64,000 nt of DNA from Streptomyces sp. Q6 (GCF_036967205.1 NZ_CP146022.1:8494001-8558000), one strand, 5' to 3'; numbered from the stretch's first letter, positions 37,325 to 46,962 are shown. The notes: generated by a model from the sequence alone, not told the origin. Numbers and translations are program-made.

Positions 37325-37874
37325 GTCCTCACCCCGTCCACCTCGCCTGCCGGGCTGACCTGCACGATCACCCGGTGCGCCAAGCGTGAGCGACACCTCA
37401 TCCCTGCTCCATGAGATGACTTCTTGCCCTGCTTGCCTTCCATGGACCGGCGCTGTCGGCGCGCCTCGTGATCAGCGGAAGCATCGCTGCTGACAAAGCC
37501 ACATACATGCACACCTCCCTCCACCGCGACCGGGACGGGGAGGGAACTCGGCCGTGCTCTGAGCGGGGGATCCCGCCCCGAGCGGGTGCTGGCGGTCAGG
37601 CGGCCGCGGCCGTCAAGCGGAGTCGAAACAGGTCGTCCCCGCCAGCTCTCTGAGATCCCGGCCCGAGCTGTGCACGGCGATTTGCCCACCGGGACAATGC
37701 TGCCGCCCGGCGCCTCCCGGAAGTGTGGGCACTGCAGTTCACAGGTTCGTCGTGCCCGCAGTTCACCGAGACAGGACACTTCCGTAGTCATGCGCCGCCC
37801 GTGGCCTGGAGTTGGCGAGACGGCGATGAGAAATGACCTTGCCCGCCAGGACACGGTCCTCGCATCATCTGCGG
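37325..37874. other. Intergenic region, no supported gene
   Basis: These 550 bases separate a leftward and a rightward gene. GCAGTTCAC occurs twice in direct orientation near 37733 and 37758. No coding frame with a start signal and family-like composition was found. Confidence 0.3.
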
Positions 37875-38453
37875 ATGGACGACACGCCGAGACGCCTCCC
37901 GACTGCCCTGCCTGCGTTGCGTTCCAGGGCGCGCGACGCGGGTTTCATCATGTCCAGTGAGGACCGCACAGGAAGCCTCCTGGCAGCACTCGCTGCCGCC
38001 CGGCCCGCGGGGCGGATCCTCGAACTCGGCACCGGAGCCGGGGAGGGCACCGCCTGGCTCCTCAGCGGGATGGACCCCGCCTCCCGCCTGACCACCGTCG
38101 AACTCGACCCCGCTGTCCAGGCCATCGCCCAGGAAGAGCTGGGCGCCGACCCGCGGGTGGCTTTCGTGTCCGGGGACGGCGGCGCGTGGCTGGAGGAGTT
38201 CGACGGTGCCCCCTTCGACCTCGTCTTCGCGGACACCTGGCCGGGCAAGTTCACCCACCTCGACCGGGCCTTGGACCTCGTGGCTCCCGGCGGGACCTAC
38301 CTGATCGACGACCTGTTCCCCCAGCCCGGCTGGCCGGAGGGCCACGAAGCCTCGGTCAAACGCCTTCTGGCCGAGCTGGATGAATGCGAGGACTTCCGAT
38401 GCGTCCGCCTGGCCTGGGCAAGCGGACTGCTGATGGCGGTGCGCACAGCCTGA
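37875..38453 (+). CDS. Class I SAM-dependent O-methyltransferase-like protein
   Basis: The 192-residue protein has the Rossmann methyltransferase fold, with motif I as ILELGTGAGEGTAWL (about residues 48-62), an acidic ribose-binding residue in TTVELDPAVQAIA and DLVFADTWPGKF. The C-terminal YLIDDLFPQPGW and LAWASGLLMAVR complete the fold. It is close to the small caffeoyl-CoA-type group but lacks its N-terminal helices, so the substrate is unknown. Start at MDDTPRRLP is preferred over an upstream in-frame ATG at 37833. An inactive IS5-type transposase follows at once. Confidence 0.85.
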   Translation: MDDTPRRLPTALPALRSRARDAGFIMSSEDRTGSLLAALAAARPAGRILELGTGAGEGTAWLLSGMDPASRLTTVELDPAVQAIAQEELGADPRVAFVSGDGGAWLEEFDGAPFDLVFADTWPGKFTHLDRALDLVAPGGTYLIDDLFPQPGWPEGHEASVKRLLAELDECEDFRCVRLAWASGLLMAVRTA

Positions 38454-38473
38454 CGCCGGTCTGCTGGGCGCGG

Positions 38474-39345
38474 GACCTTTGCCAAAGAGCAGTGGGTCAG
38501 CGGTGCGCCGGTGCCGGCCGCCTGGCGCTTCGAGCGCCGCGGCCGCGCCGTGGACTTCGGGCGTCCGCCCCGGCACGACCTGCGCGAGATCATGAACGCG
38601 ATCCTGTACGTGGACCGCACCGGCTGCCAGTGGGCCTATCTCCCGCACGACTTCCCGCCTTCGCAGTCGGTCTACGGTTACTTCGCCAAATGGCAGACCG
38701 ACGGCATCTTCGCCCAGCTCAACGGGCTATTGCGGGAGTTGGTACGAGCCCAGGAGGGCAAGCGCCGTCACCCCTCGGCCTGCGTGATCGGCGCCCAGAG
38801 CGTCAAGACCTCTACCAGTGTCCCCGCCCGGAGCCAGGGCATCGACGCGGGCAAGAAGATCGCGGGCCGCAAGCGCAACATCATCACCGATCTCGGCCTG
38901 CTGCCGGCGGTCCTGGTCACCGCGGCGAGCGTGCAGGACTCGACCGCCGGCCGCACCTTGCTGGCGCCAGCCGCCGCCGACCACCCCGGCCTGCGCAAGG
39001 TCTGGGTCGACGGCGGCTACCGCAAGCACTTCATCGACCACGCCGCCACCCTTGGCATCGACCTCGAAATCGTCCAACGCAAGCCCGGGACGAAGGGGTT
39101 CACGCCGATCCCGAAACGCTGGACCGTCGAGCGGACCTACGGCTGGCTGATGCTCCACCGCCGCCTCGCACGCGACTACGAAACCCACCCGCACCGCTTC
39201 GAAGCCCTGATTCACCTTGCCATGGAGTGCGTCATGCCGATGAAGCAGTCGACCGCCGCGAAGCAGGCACGCACCGCTGTTCGCGAGGGCGAGAAGTGCA
39301 CCGCAGCCCGGCGACGCGAGGCCGAGGCGCCGACCGCACGGCCAA
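38474..39345 (+). pseudogene. Inactivated IS5-family transposase
   Basis: The frame contains LREIMNAILYVDRTGCQWAY, LPHDFPPSQSVYGYF, AGKKIAGRKRNIITDLGLLP, VWVDGGYRKHFIDH (second Asp) and RWTVERTYGWLMLHRRLARD (Glu), all standard IS5-group blocks. The first catalytic Asp is replaced: the usual VIDAQSVK block reads VIGAQSVKTS, with GGC at 38790-38792 where GAC is expected. The first 40 or so residues (SDEQW region) are scrambled or missing, with no start codon, and the C-terminal end is abnormal. The enzyme should be dead. I did not find inverted repeats. Confidence 0.85.
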
Positions 39346-39546
39346 CCAACTCTAGCTATGTGCCCACAGGAGTCGCTGGCGACGAACACGTATGGGCCCG
39401 CGGCGTCGAGGACGGCCCTCACTGTTCCTTCCACGCCGCACGCGTGTGCGCAGACGGCGGCCGGCACCAGGCGTCCGTCCTGACCGGTCATCCCCACGCA
39501 AAGCGCGACTCCGAAGAATGCAGTCGGCAAGGGCTCAGCCGCTGTC

Positions 39547-40320
39547 ATGATCGACCGCATGGGTTCCATGCATACGTTCTACGATCGTCGGGTCTCCCTC
39601 ACGCTCGGCGCCAGCGCACTCGTCGTGTCACGCGTCTCGGAGAGACGAATCGTCGTACCCCTCGCGGCCGTCGCAGAGGTCCGCGTCCCCGAGCCCCGCT
39701 CCCTCGAGATCGTGTTCACCGACGGGGAGATCCACCACATCGACTGCGTCGACTCGGCCGCGATGGCGAAGTTCTCCGCCACCCTCAGGAGCGTGCTGCC
39801 CGAGCAGCGGGACTCGGCCGGCAGTGCCACGATCACCCGGCTCGACGACCCGAAGGGGTACATGGGCCACCACCCAACGGCCTTCACGCTCGGCGCCCTC
39901 GCCTACACCGGCTACATGGTCTGGGTCGGCGTCACTCATGGCTGGCGGGTCCTCGGCCCGGTAGCCGGTGTGATTCCCCTCTTCATCGGCCTGATCCTCT
40001 GCGTCATGGCCGCGGATGAAGTGTTCCGCCGACGCGACCTCGCCCGGCACGGCGTCACTGTCGAGGCTGAGGACATCGGTCGCCGGGTTCCCATGTACTA
40101 CTTCAACGACGCCGACGGCGTTCCGCACCACTACGACGGCGGGTCTGGCGTACGCGCCGGCCGACGCACCATACGTGTCACCTACGACCCGCGCCGACCG
40201 CACCGGGCCGTCCACGAGGTCCAGCCAGGCGCAGTGATCCGCAAGGTGGTCCTACGTCTGATCCCCGGGGTCCTTCTTCTCGCGCTCGGCGCATGGTTGG
40301 CCTTCGGTCTGCTCTCGTGA
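39547..40320 (+). CDS. DUF3592-like membrane protein
   Basis: The 257-residue protein begins with a soluble, PH-like beta-rich domain (VSLTLGASALVVSRVSERRI, VPLAAVAEVRVPEPRSLEIV, LPEQ). Two membrane helices follow near residues 115-155 (LGALAYTGYMVWVGVTHG, LGPVAGVIPLFIGLILCVMA). A DUF3592-type beta domain comes next (GRRVPMYYFNDADGVPHHYD, TIRVTYDPRRP), with a final helix LIPGVLLLALGAWLAFGLL. Function is unknown. The start may be ATG at 39547 or at a nearby downstream ATG (39559, 39568). Not obviously linked to its neighbours. Confidence 0.75.
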   Translation: MIDRMGSMHTFYDRRVSLTLGASALVVSRVSERRIVVPLAAVAEVRVPEPRSLEIVFTDGEIHHIDCVDSAAMAKFSATLRSVLPEQRDSAGSATITRLDDPKGYMGHHPTAFTLGALAYTGYMVWVGVTHGWRVLGPVAGVIPLFIGLILCVMAADEVFRRRDLARHGVTVEAEDIGRRVPMYYFNDADGVPHHYDGGSGVRAGRRTIRVTYDPRRPHRAVHEVQPGAVIRKVVLRLIPGVLLLALGAWLAFGLLS

Positions 40321-40416
40321 AGGACCCCGGGGCGGTGCGGTTTCGGCGGGCGATGGCACTCGGTCGATGTTCGGTGACACGGAACACCGGGCCACACGCT
40401 GTCAGAGCCGGCGATG

Positions 40417-40632
40417 TCACTCCGGCTCTTCGAAATTGGCCAGGGCCAGGCCCAGGGCGAAGAACGTGGGAGCCCACTCGCCGACGAAGATTCCCCAGCG
40501 GTCGGCGCGCTCCAGGCTCTCGTTCCTGCTGGAGGTGAGCCATGAGGCCAGGGACAGCCCGATGGAGCCGACCGCGGCCAGGTAGGCGTGCTCGCTCTTG
40601 AGACCGGCATCGTGCAGCTTCTTGACGATCAC
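40417..40632 (-). CDS. Small membrane-associated hypothetical protein
   Basis: The 71-residue protein starts at a GTG just after CTGGAGGAACT and reads VIVKKLHDAGLKSEHAYLAA, then a hydrophobic stretch VGSIGLSLASWL, a polar SSRNESLERADRWGIF segment and a second hydrophobic helix WAPTFFALGLALANFE. Two short helices suggest a membrane hairpin. No function is known. It is probably monocistronic. Confidence 0.65.
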   Translation of the reverse strand: MIVKKLHDAGLKSEHAYLAAVGSIGLSLASWLTSSRNESLERADRWGIFVGEWAPTFFALGLALANFEEPE

Positions 40633-40831
40633 AGTTCCTCCAGGGAGATGCAGTATGAGCCCGTTCGGTTGCTCGCGGACGGGACACCGAATCGTGTGCA
40701 CTTACAACATCTGATTCGCGACTAAACGGACAATCGGATGCATCGAGTCTGCCGACCGTCCCGCTTAGACCGCGCAGCACTTCCGCACACGTTCTCCCGC
40801 GGTTCGTCAGGACATGTTCGTGACGACATAC

Positions 40832-42874
40832 TCAGGCAGGGTCCTGTCCGGGCCGAGCCTTTCGGGCTGAGCGGTACTCGGCTGCAAGGACGCGGGCCAT
40901 ACGCTCGACCGAGAAGTGCTGCCGCACCGTCTCCTGACCCGCTTTTGCCAGGCCGAGACGCTTCCCCTTCGGCAGACGGGCGAGACGCCGCATGCCGTGT
41001 TCAAGGCCCGCTGGGCGGTTCGTGTCCCAGAGAATGCCGTTGACACCGTCCTGCAGGTAGTGCGGTACTCCGCCGCTGTGCGGGCCCGCTACCGGCAGTC
41101 CCGCTTCCATTGCCTCCAGTACGGCGATGCCGAACTCTTCCTTGGCGCTCGGGCACACGTACCAGGACGGAACGTTGCGAGCAGGATCGGCAAGTGTGCG
41201 CTCCAGGCTTCTGATCCATCGATTGTCTCGGGCCGGCAGAAGGGCCAGCCGTCGACGGGCAGTCAGGTTCCCTTCGAGCAAGCGGTCGATCTTGCTCCTC
41301 ATTTCCTTCTCCACCTCGGTGGCCCCGGTGCGCGATCCGCCGATGAGAACCAGAGTGGAGACGCGCCACATTTCCGTAGCGAGCCAGGCGCGGACGAGGT
41401 GGTCCTGCTGCTTCATCGGATGCAGGCGGCCCACGCACAGCCACACGGGTAGGCGTTGGTCCTCCGGTCCCAGGGCATCGCCGCGTCGGCTGTCGGCATA
41501 CAGCGTGCGCAGCGGCGATGCTCCGTTCACCTCGCGGTGCGACGAGGCCGCGAAGGGGGTGATGCCTTCGGGAGCTGCGGTGGGTCCGGCACCGGCGTTG
41601 GCGTCAGCGATCTGCGGGAAGTAGCGCATGAGTTCTTGGCTGCCGCTGCGGCCGGGAATCGATACGACGCGTGTGGCCCGGGCCACCAGGCGATCCGCGG
41701 CGAAGACCTTGTGCAGGTCGAAGCGGAGCTCCGCCATGCGCCGGGGATCGCTGACGCGCGTCTCGGCGTGGCGACGACTGAGATGCCGGTGTGGATCCGG
41801 GGTCACGGTGAACACCATGTCGCTGCCGAGCCGCTCAGCGGCGTCCGCCAATGCCAGGCTGCCATCGTCGGCATAGCGCAGGTGAAAGACGTCCACACGG
41901 GGGAGTTGTCGCAGCAGGCGAACAACCCACCACGTCAGCGCGGCATGGTGACGGTGCATGTCACCTTGCGCGGGGACTGTGGGCGCATCCACGGGCACAC
42001 GCACGATGTAGTGCCCGGCGCTGTGCTCGTAGGACAGTCGAGGGTCGTGGACGAAGTCCCGGTGTCCGGCGGCGACCAGAGTGACGATACAGCCGATGTC
42101 CGGGCTTTGGGCGAGCTGATCTCCCAAGCCGCCCAAGAGGACCGAGAGGCCGCCGCTGGCACCTTCGCCGGGGGTGTCGATGCCTCCGAGCAACATGCTC
42201 TGGACGACGCATAGTCCCGAAGCCTCGGGACGGCGTGGCAGGGAGAGGCGAGGAGGCTGCAGCAGGAGCTGCTCGTAGGGGTCGGATGCGGTGGCGAGTG
42301 CGGGCAGCGGAGTGTCAGGACCGGTGGTCTGGTGCAGGTAGCGCCAGAGCGCGTGGCGCAGGCCCCGGTCGGCCGTCTCCAGGAGCTGCACGGTGGCGTC
42401 CGTGGTGAGCGGACGCAAGTCCGCCGCGATCGCCAGGTCGACCAGAAACGTGGCGTCCTTCGGAGAGGTGGTGTGGCACAGCGCCGAGCGGAGGCTGCTC
42501 TCAGCGTGTGCCGCCCCGTGCCACCGGGCGGTCTCGGGCCACATCTCGGTTGCCGCGATGGTGGCATGAGGGCCGGTGCGGCCATGGGCCAGGAGGGCCG
42601 CAAGGGGCAGGACGGTCCCACTCCGACGGGCGCGCCGTAGTGCAGCCGTTGCGAGGTCCTCGGAGCTCAGCGGTGCCGGGGCGGTGCTCACGGGATCATC
42701 CGGATCGTGGCCGTACTCGGCTTGCAGCAGGCGCTGCAGAGCGTTGTCGCCGTCGTGGAGCAAGTGGTTGGTGGATGCCTGAGAGGTGTCGAGGGTTGCT
42801 CGTGCCAGGAGAAAAGGATCGGCTGCCTCCGGTGGGCAGAGGCGAACCGAGAGGGGTGAGGGGTGGGGGACCAC
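40832..42874 (-). CDS. GT4-family glycosyltransferase with a long N-terminal region
   Basis: The 680-residue protein has a GT-B fold in its C-terminal 480 residues. The first Rossmann domain includes GGIDTPGEGASGGLSVLLGG. The second contains LPVWLCVGRLHPMKQQDHLV and the conserved EEFGIAVLEAMEAGLPVAGP with GGVPHYLQDG, the retaining GT4 signature. The first 200 residues are alanine- and arginine-rich helices of unknown role. It transfers a nucleotide sugar to an unknown acceptor in the cytoplasm. GTG at 42874 is favoured because AAGGAG lies 6 bases upstream. It is last of a leftward group with an SDR and an MpaB-type oxygenase. Confidence 0.82.
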   Translation of the reverse strand: MVPHPSPLSVRLCPPEAADPFLLARATLDTSQASTNHLLHDGDNALQRLLQAEYGHDPDDPVSTAPAPLSSEDLATAALRRARRSGTVLPLAALLAHGRTGPHATIAATEMWPETARWHGAAHAESSLRSALCHTTSPKDATFLVDLAIAADLRPLTTDATVQLLETADRGLRHALWRYLHQTTGPDTPLPALATASDPYEQLLLQPPRLSLPRRPEASGLCVVQSMLLGGIDTPGEGASGGLSVLLGGLGDQLAQSPDIGCIVTLVAAGHRDFVHDPRLSYEHSAGHYIVRVPVDAPTVPAQGDMHRHHAALTWWVVRLLRQLPRVDVFHLRYADDGSLALADAAERLGSDMVFTVTPDPHRHLSRRHAETRVSDPRRMAELRFDLHKVFAADRLVARATRVVSIPGRSGSQELMRYFPQIADANAGAGPTAAPEGITPFAASSHREVNGASPLRTLYADSRRGDALGPEDQRLPVWLCVGRLHPMKQQDHLVRAWLATEMWRVSTLVLIGGSRTGATEVEKEMRSKIDRLLEGNLTARRRLALLPARDNRWIRSLERTLADPARNVPSWYVCPSAKEEFGIAVLEAMEAGLPVAGPHSGGVPHYLQDGVNGILWDTNRPAGLEHGMRRLARLPKGKRLGLAKAGQETVRQHFSVERMARVLAAEYRSARKARPGQDPA

Positions 42875-42976
42875 GAGCAACTCCTTGTCGCGAAGAGCTG
42901 GCGTGGGGTGTTCTGTCGGGGTGCACTCACCGGATGCAGCGGGCGGTGGTGAGCGCTGGGCCGGGCGCGCAGGTGT

Positions 42977-43651
42977 TCAGGCCGTACATGTGTCAGTTTC
43001 AGCATCCGCGAGAGCATCCATCACGAGCTCTACGGCTGCGGCGATGGGCAGTCCCGGGGGCAGGTGGGGTGGGCGCCCTGCGGCCGCGCGAGTGGCGAAA
43101 CCAGTGTTCACATGTGGCAGACGCAGATCGATGAGGGTGACCTGACGCCTGCGCTGTTCCTTGCCTACTGCCTGCAGCCACGCGGCAAGGGCTGCTTTGG
43201 CGGCGGCGTAGTCGGCCATGTGAGCGGGCGGGTTGCCGGCGACTGTGCCGGTGATGGCTGCAAGGACGCCGCCGGGAGGTATCAGGGGGAGCGCGGCCCG
43301 CAGGAAGGCAATGGGTCCCTGCGCGTTCACTGTCATGAGATGTTCTGCAACGGCGTCGCTGATGCGGTCGGCAGGACCGAAGGCCGGAACACCGATGGAG
43401 GTCACCACGATGTCCAGGCCGCCCATCTGCTCGGCAGCTCGACGGGTCAAAGCCGCACACGCGTCCAGGTCATATGCGTCGAAGGTGCTTGTCCGCACGC
43501 CGGGAAGCTCGTCTTGAAGCCTGCGGAGCACCGTCTCGTTGCGTCCGGCGAGGTGCAGGAGAGCGCCCCTGTTGTGCAGCTTGCGGGCCAGGGCACTGCC
43601 CAGCTCACCAGTGGCTCCGGGAAGAAGGATCCGGGCTCCGTTGATGTTCAT
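42977..43651 (-). CDS. Short-chain dehydrogenase/reductase
   Basis: The 224-residue enzyme has the NAD(P) site LLPGATGELGSALARKL near the N-terminus, the structural VVTSIGVPAFG region, and the catalytic YAAAKAALAAWL motif (Tyr and Lys about residue 140), so it should be active on a keto or hydroxyl group. It lies 19 bases after the oxygenase gene and 102 bases before the glycosyltransferase, all leftward, which suggests one operon and successive steps on a common substrate. The N-terminal MNINGARILLPG start is preceded by a GGAG-type site overlapping the oxygenase 3' end. Confidence 0.88.
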   Translation of the reverse strand: MNINGARILLPGATGELGSALARKLHNRGALLHLAGRNETVLRRLQDELPGVRTSTFDAYDLDACAALTRRAAEQMGGLDIVVTSIGVPAFGPADRISDAVAEHLMTVNAQGPIAFLRAALPLIPPGGVLAAITGTVAGNPPAHMADYAAAKAALAAWLQAVGKEQRRRQVTLIDLRLPHVNTGFATRAAAGRPPHLPPGLPIAAAVELVMDALADAETDTCTA

Positions 43652-43670
43652 GGCAGCGCTCCTTCGCGGA

Positions 43671-44573
43671 TCAGGGGCTCGATGACGCGACCGGGCCGCG
43701 GGACGGTTCGGTGGGGACCTGCATCGCCCAACGGATCAAGCTGGTGATGATCCGGCCGCTTGGCCGGACCGTCCATCGCTCCGCGCGCCTCCAGCGCGGC
43801 AGGTGCAGTTCTGCTGCAGCCCACGGAGGCAGCAGCGCAATCGCGTTGGATGCCAGCGCTGCGTAGAGGGGCAGTGCGGGGACGGGGAGCGGCGGGCTGA
43901 GCAGCAGGTAGCGGGCGGTGTCGAGGGCTTGCGGTGTGGCCCGCAGTTCGGGGCGGTACGCGGCGAGTCGGGTCCGCAGCTCGTGCAGGGAGTGCGGGGG
44001 CGAGGGCACCCCCAGGGCTTGGGCGAGGTGTGCCATCTGCGCCACGTACTGATCGCATTCACGGGCCGTGAGCCGTTGCGCAGCGAAGCGTTGGTGAGCT
44101 CGCAGGAAGGAGGCGACTTCGGCGATGTGAATCCACTCGAGCAGGTGTGGGTCGGAGGCGCGGTAGGCGATGCCCTGCTCGGTGACGCCTTGAATCTGGG
44201 CGTGCACGGCGTTGACCCGGTCGCAGGCGGCCTGGGCGCTGTCGGCCGTTCCGTAGGTTGTGGTTGCGAGAAAGGTGCTCGTCCGGTGGAGCCGGCCCCA
44301 GGGGTCGCCGCGGTAGCCGGAATGCGCGGCGACCGCGGCCATCGCCACAGGGTGAAGTGTTTGGAGCAAGAGGGCGGAGAGGCCACCGACGAACATGGCG
44401 CTGTCCGCGTGAACGCGCCGGATCGGGCTCTCTGGCGGGAACCAGCGCGGCCCGGGAGTGTTGTGGATCAAGGCGCGGTTACGAGGGCCTTCCGGTCCGG
44501 CGACGCGGGCGAACAGCATCTGACCGGCCCGGAGGCGCAACGGCTCGAAGGCACGCATCGTGACGGGGGCCAT
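43671..44573 (-). CDS. MpaB/DUF2236-family oxygenase-like heme protein
   Basis: The 300-residue protein matches the DUF2236 family related to latex-clearing protein and MpaB, b-type heme proteins that oxidise unsaturated lipids or polyisoprenoids. Visible blocks are LLQTLHPVAMAAVAAHSGYR, DPWGRLHRTSTFLATTTYGT and LEWIHIAEVASFLRAHQRFA, which hold the conserved histidines expected as heme or proton ligands. The C-terminus is helical. It heads a leftward operon with an SDR and a GT4 glycosyltransferase. Possible role: oxidative cleavage or oxidation of a lipid that is then reduced and glycosylated (inference). Confidence 0.82.
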   Translation of the reverse strand: MAPVTMRAFEPLRLRAGQMLFARVAGPEGPRNRALIHNTPGPRWFPPESPIRRVHADSAMFVGGLSALLLQTLHPVAMAAVAAHSGYRGDPWGRLHRTSTFLATTTYGTADSAQAACDRVNAVHAQIQGVTEQGIAYRASDPHLLEWIHIAEVASFLRAHQRFAAQRLTARECDQYVAQMAHLAQALGVPSPPHSLHELRTRLAAYRPELRATPQALDTARYLLLSPPLPVPALPLYAALASNAIALLPPWAAAELHLPRWRRAERWTVRPSGRIITSLIRWAMQVPTEPSRGPVASSSP

Positions 44574-44779
44574 GCGTATACCTCACAGAGGAGACGTGCG
44601 AGTTGAGTGCTGCGTGCTGCCCATCCTGCTTCGTGTGTCGGCGTGGCGGCCGTCGGGAGTTCCTGCGGGCCGACAGGTACCTGCGAGCCTCAACTCATGG
44701 GTATGAGCTCGGTATCGATGGTGTGGACCGGGGGAGTGGCTCGTCTCGATATCTCCACAGACGATCTTGGCTGAGTCGT

Positions 44780-45034
44780 TCACCGATCAGCCGCCCTCTT
44801 CACGACGCTGACCAGCGTCGTCAGTGCTGGGTTGTGGAACGCTGCCGTCGCCACCGGGTCCTTGGCCATGCCGTCCTACGATCCTGCGCCGTCCTTGAGC
44901 ACCGTCGAGCATGCGGACCCGAAGGGGCCGTCCATGTCGTCGTCGGAGGCGGGGGAGAGCGCCGCGAATGACGCCGGCACCACAAGCACCGCGGCAGCAA
45001 CGAGGACGCGGGTTCGAGCGGGATGAGAGGTCAT
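44780..45034 (-). pseudogene. Truncated fasciclin (FAS1) secreted protein gene with a nonsense codon
   Basis: The minus strand starts with ATG at 45034 after TGAGGAGGG and encodes a signal peptide (MTSHPARTRVLVAAAVLVVP), then FGSACSTVLKDGAGS. A TAG at 44876-44878 interrupts, and the same frame continues DGMAKDPVATAAFHNPALTT LVSVVK before a stop at 44780. This is the beginning of the FAS1 domain of MPT70-like proteins; the remaining 100 or more residues are gone. Two lesions therefore exist: a nonsense codon at position 53 and a 3' truncation. Confidence 0.75.
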
Positions 45035-45371
45035 GATCAACCCTCCTCACGAAACTGGCGGGCGCATCCACGGGATGCTTTCCCTGCGATCACTGCCCAC
45101 TGCTGAGAAGCGGCGACGACCGCTGGAATCAATCGCGGTAGCTCGCCAGCCCATCTCTATCTCTTTCAGCGTGACGCCAGAGACGGATGCATCGCATGAG
45201 TAATTCATTGCCTTCGAAGTCGGAAGCATCGACGAGCACCCGCCGCCTGGCCCGGTTGCGACTCCTGCTCTTCTCGGCCGGACACTCGGCCCCGGTGCAT
45301 CCACGGGCGCGATCCCGCCAGAAATGCCATCTGTGCCAGTCACCGTGCACGACCGTCGTGAGAGGAACAGC
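45035..45371. other. Intergenic region upstream of the GT1 glycosyltransferase gene
   Basis: There are 337 bases between a leftward pseudogene and a rightward gene. They should contain the promoter of the glycosyltransferase. A ribosome site AGAGGAACAG precedes the ATG at 45372. I found no other feature. Confidence 0.3.
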
Positions 45372-46703
45372 ATGCCGCGCATCGTGGTGGTGAGTCCGCC
45401 GTTCGCCTCGCATGCCAGGCCACTAGCCTCCCTCGCGGCGGCGCTGCGTCAGGCCGGCGCCGACGTCCACTTCGCATGCGGTCCCGAGTTCGAGCCGCTG
45501 GCCCGACAGTCCGGCACCCGGTTCGAGGAACTTGTGGTGACGCGCAATGCGAATACGGGGGTGGCAGAGTCCACCGTGCAGTCCTCCCAGGAGGCAACTC
45601 GACTCTCGGCGTTCCTGGAGGCCACCCGGCGAGGCGCGGTGTCGGCGCTGATCACACAGGCCGCACACCGCCGTGAGGACATGCTCCCGGACCCCGAAGC
45701 CGTGCTCGCCGCCATGCGCACCCTGCACAGGCGCGTACGCGCCGACTGGTATGTCGTCGACCAACTGAGCTATGCCGTCACTCTGGCTCTTCACTGTCTT
45801 CAACTGCCGTACGCGACCCTGTGTCCTGGCCATCCCAGCTACGTGCTGGGCGCGGAGGACGCCTACTTCGGCATGCCGCACGCCTGGCCCTCCCGTATGC
45901 GCCCCGCCCCCCGGGAACTGGCCGCGCTGCACACCTGGGTCAAAGACAACGACCAAGCCTTCACCAGGGCGTTCGCGGCTGTTGCACGCACTGCGGCTCC
46001 GGCCGCGCCTCCCCCAGGGCGGGCTTTTGCCCTCACCTCCCCGCACGCGGTGGTCTACTCCTATCCGCAATTGCCATGGCTGCCTACGCGCCCCCGCGGA
46101 CGGGCCCACTTCTTCGCCGGCCACATGGTGGGGCCTCAGCACCCCTTGCCCGCAACGTGGGCCCACCGCGTGACTCAGCTCCGTGGCTGCACCCGACGGC
46201 TGGTGCTGGTAGCGCTCGGCACCTTCTTGTCCGCGCGCGATGACGTGCTGCGCACCGTGGCACGCAGCATCCTGCGAGCGTTTGACGACGTCGGCGTCAT
46301 CATGGCCGCAGGCAATCGCACTGACGTACTGGCGGACTTGGCCGGCGAACGGTGCCTGATCTCCCCGGAGGTACCCCAGCAAGCCCTGCTCGAGCACATG
46401 GACGCCATGGTCCATCACGGCGGCGCCAACTCGTTCACCGAGTGCATGCGGGCCGGAGTCCCTGCTGTGGTGCTGCCCTTCTCGAGCGACCAGTTCAGCG
46501 TGGCCGCGGATGCCGAACGGGCAGGCGTAGGAGTAGCCCTGGATCCCAACGCGTTGACCGAGGACGCGGTGCCGCACGCGCTGCAGATGCTCTGGTCCGG
46601 CGGCCGACGGCCGTTGGACGTGGTCTCCAGCGCAGCAATGCGGCAGCGAGGCCCCTCATGGGCAGCTGCACGGTTGTTGGGAGCCATGAACCGCGTGGCG
46701 TAG
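45372..46703 (+). CDS. GT1-family (MGT/UGT-like) glycosyltransferase
   Basis: The 443-residue protein opens MPRIVVVSPPFASHARPLAS, the usual N-terminal strand and glycine-poor loop of macrolide-type glycosyltransferases. The C-terminal nucleotide-sugar site has LVALGTFLSARDDVL, PEVPQQALLEHMDAMVHHGG and ANSFTECMRAGVPAVVLPFS followed by DQFSVAADAERAG, which is the UDPGT signature with its final acidic pair replaced by DQ as in many members. It glycosylates a small lipophilic acceptor. It lies 0.8 kb from the leftward oxygenase/SDR/GT4 group and might act in the same pathway. Start at 45372 is preferred over a longer in-frame start at 45324. Confidence 0.88.
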   Translation: MPRIVVVSPPFASHARPLASLAAALRQAGADVHFACGPEFEPLARQSGTRFEELVVTRNANTGVAESTVQSSQEATRLSAFLEATRRGAVSALITQAAHRREDMLPDPEAVLAAMRTLHRRVRADWYVVDQLSYAVTLALHCLQLPYATLCPGHPSYVLGAEDAYFGMPHAWPSRMRPAPRELAALHTWVKDNDQAFTRAFAAVARTAAPAAPPPGRAFALTSPHAVVYSYPQLPWLPTRPRGRAHFFAGHMVGPQHPLPATWAHRVTQLRGCTRRLVLVALGTFLSARDDVLRTVARSILRAFDDVGVIMAAGNRTDVLADLAGERCLISPEVPQQALLEHMDAMVHHGGANSFTECMRAGVPAVVLPFSSDQFSVAADAERAGVGVALDPNALTEDAVPHALQMLWSGGRRPLDVVSSAAMRQRGPSWAAARLLGAMNRVA

Positions 46704-46782
46704 AGCTGGCCAGAGGAGCTTTGTCGCCCCCGTGCCCCGAGTTCGACATGCACACCGGAGCCGGATGAGGGACCGTTGACGT

Positions 46783-46962
46783 ATGACTCATCCACTCATC
46801 CCGCCGACGGAGACTCCGCCGGCGGAAGGTTCGATCGCTGAGGCGCATCGAGAACGGGCCGACGGCGGAATCTGGGCGCATCCATACTGGTGGGTACTGC
46901 TCATCGTGGTCGGATCCCTCTCGGTGGCCGGGTTCTTCGTGGCGCGTATCTGGAGCCTCTGA
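46783..46962 (+). CDS. 59-residue single-helix membrane protein (DUF6480-like)
   Basis: The very short gene reads MTHPLIPPTETPPAEGSIAE, then AHRERADGGIWAHPYWWVLL and one hydrophobic helix IVVGSLSVAGFFVARIWSL. Proline-rich N-termini followed by one helix are typical of the tiny Streptomyces family DUF6480. The ATG comes 14 bases after GGATGAGGGACC. No function is known. It lies between the GT1 gene and an IS21 insertion. Confidence 0.7.
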   Translation: MTHPLIPPTETPPAEGSIAEAHRERADGGIWAHPYWWVLLIVVGSLSVAGFFVARIWSL

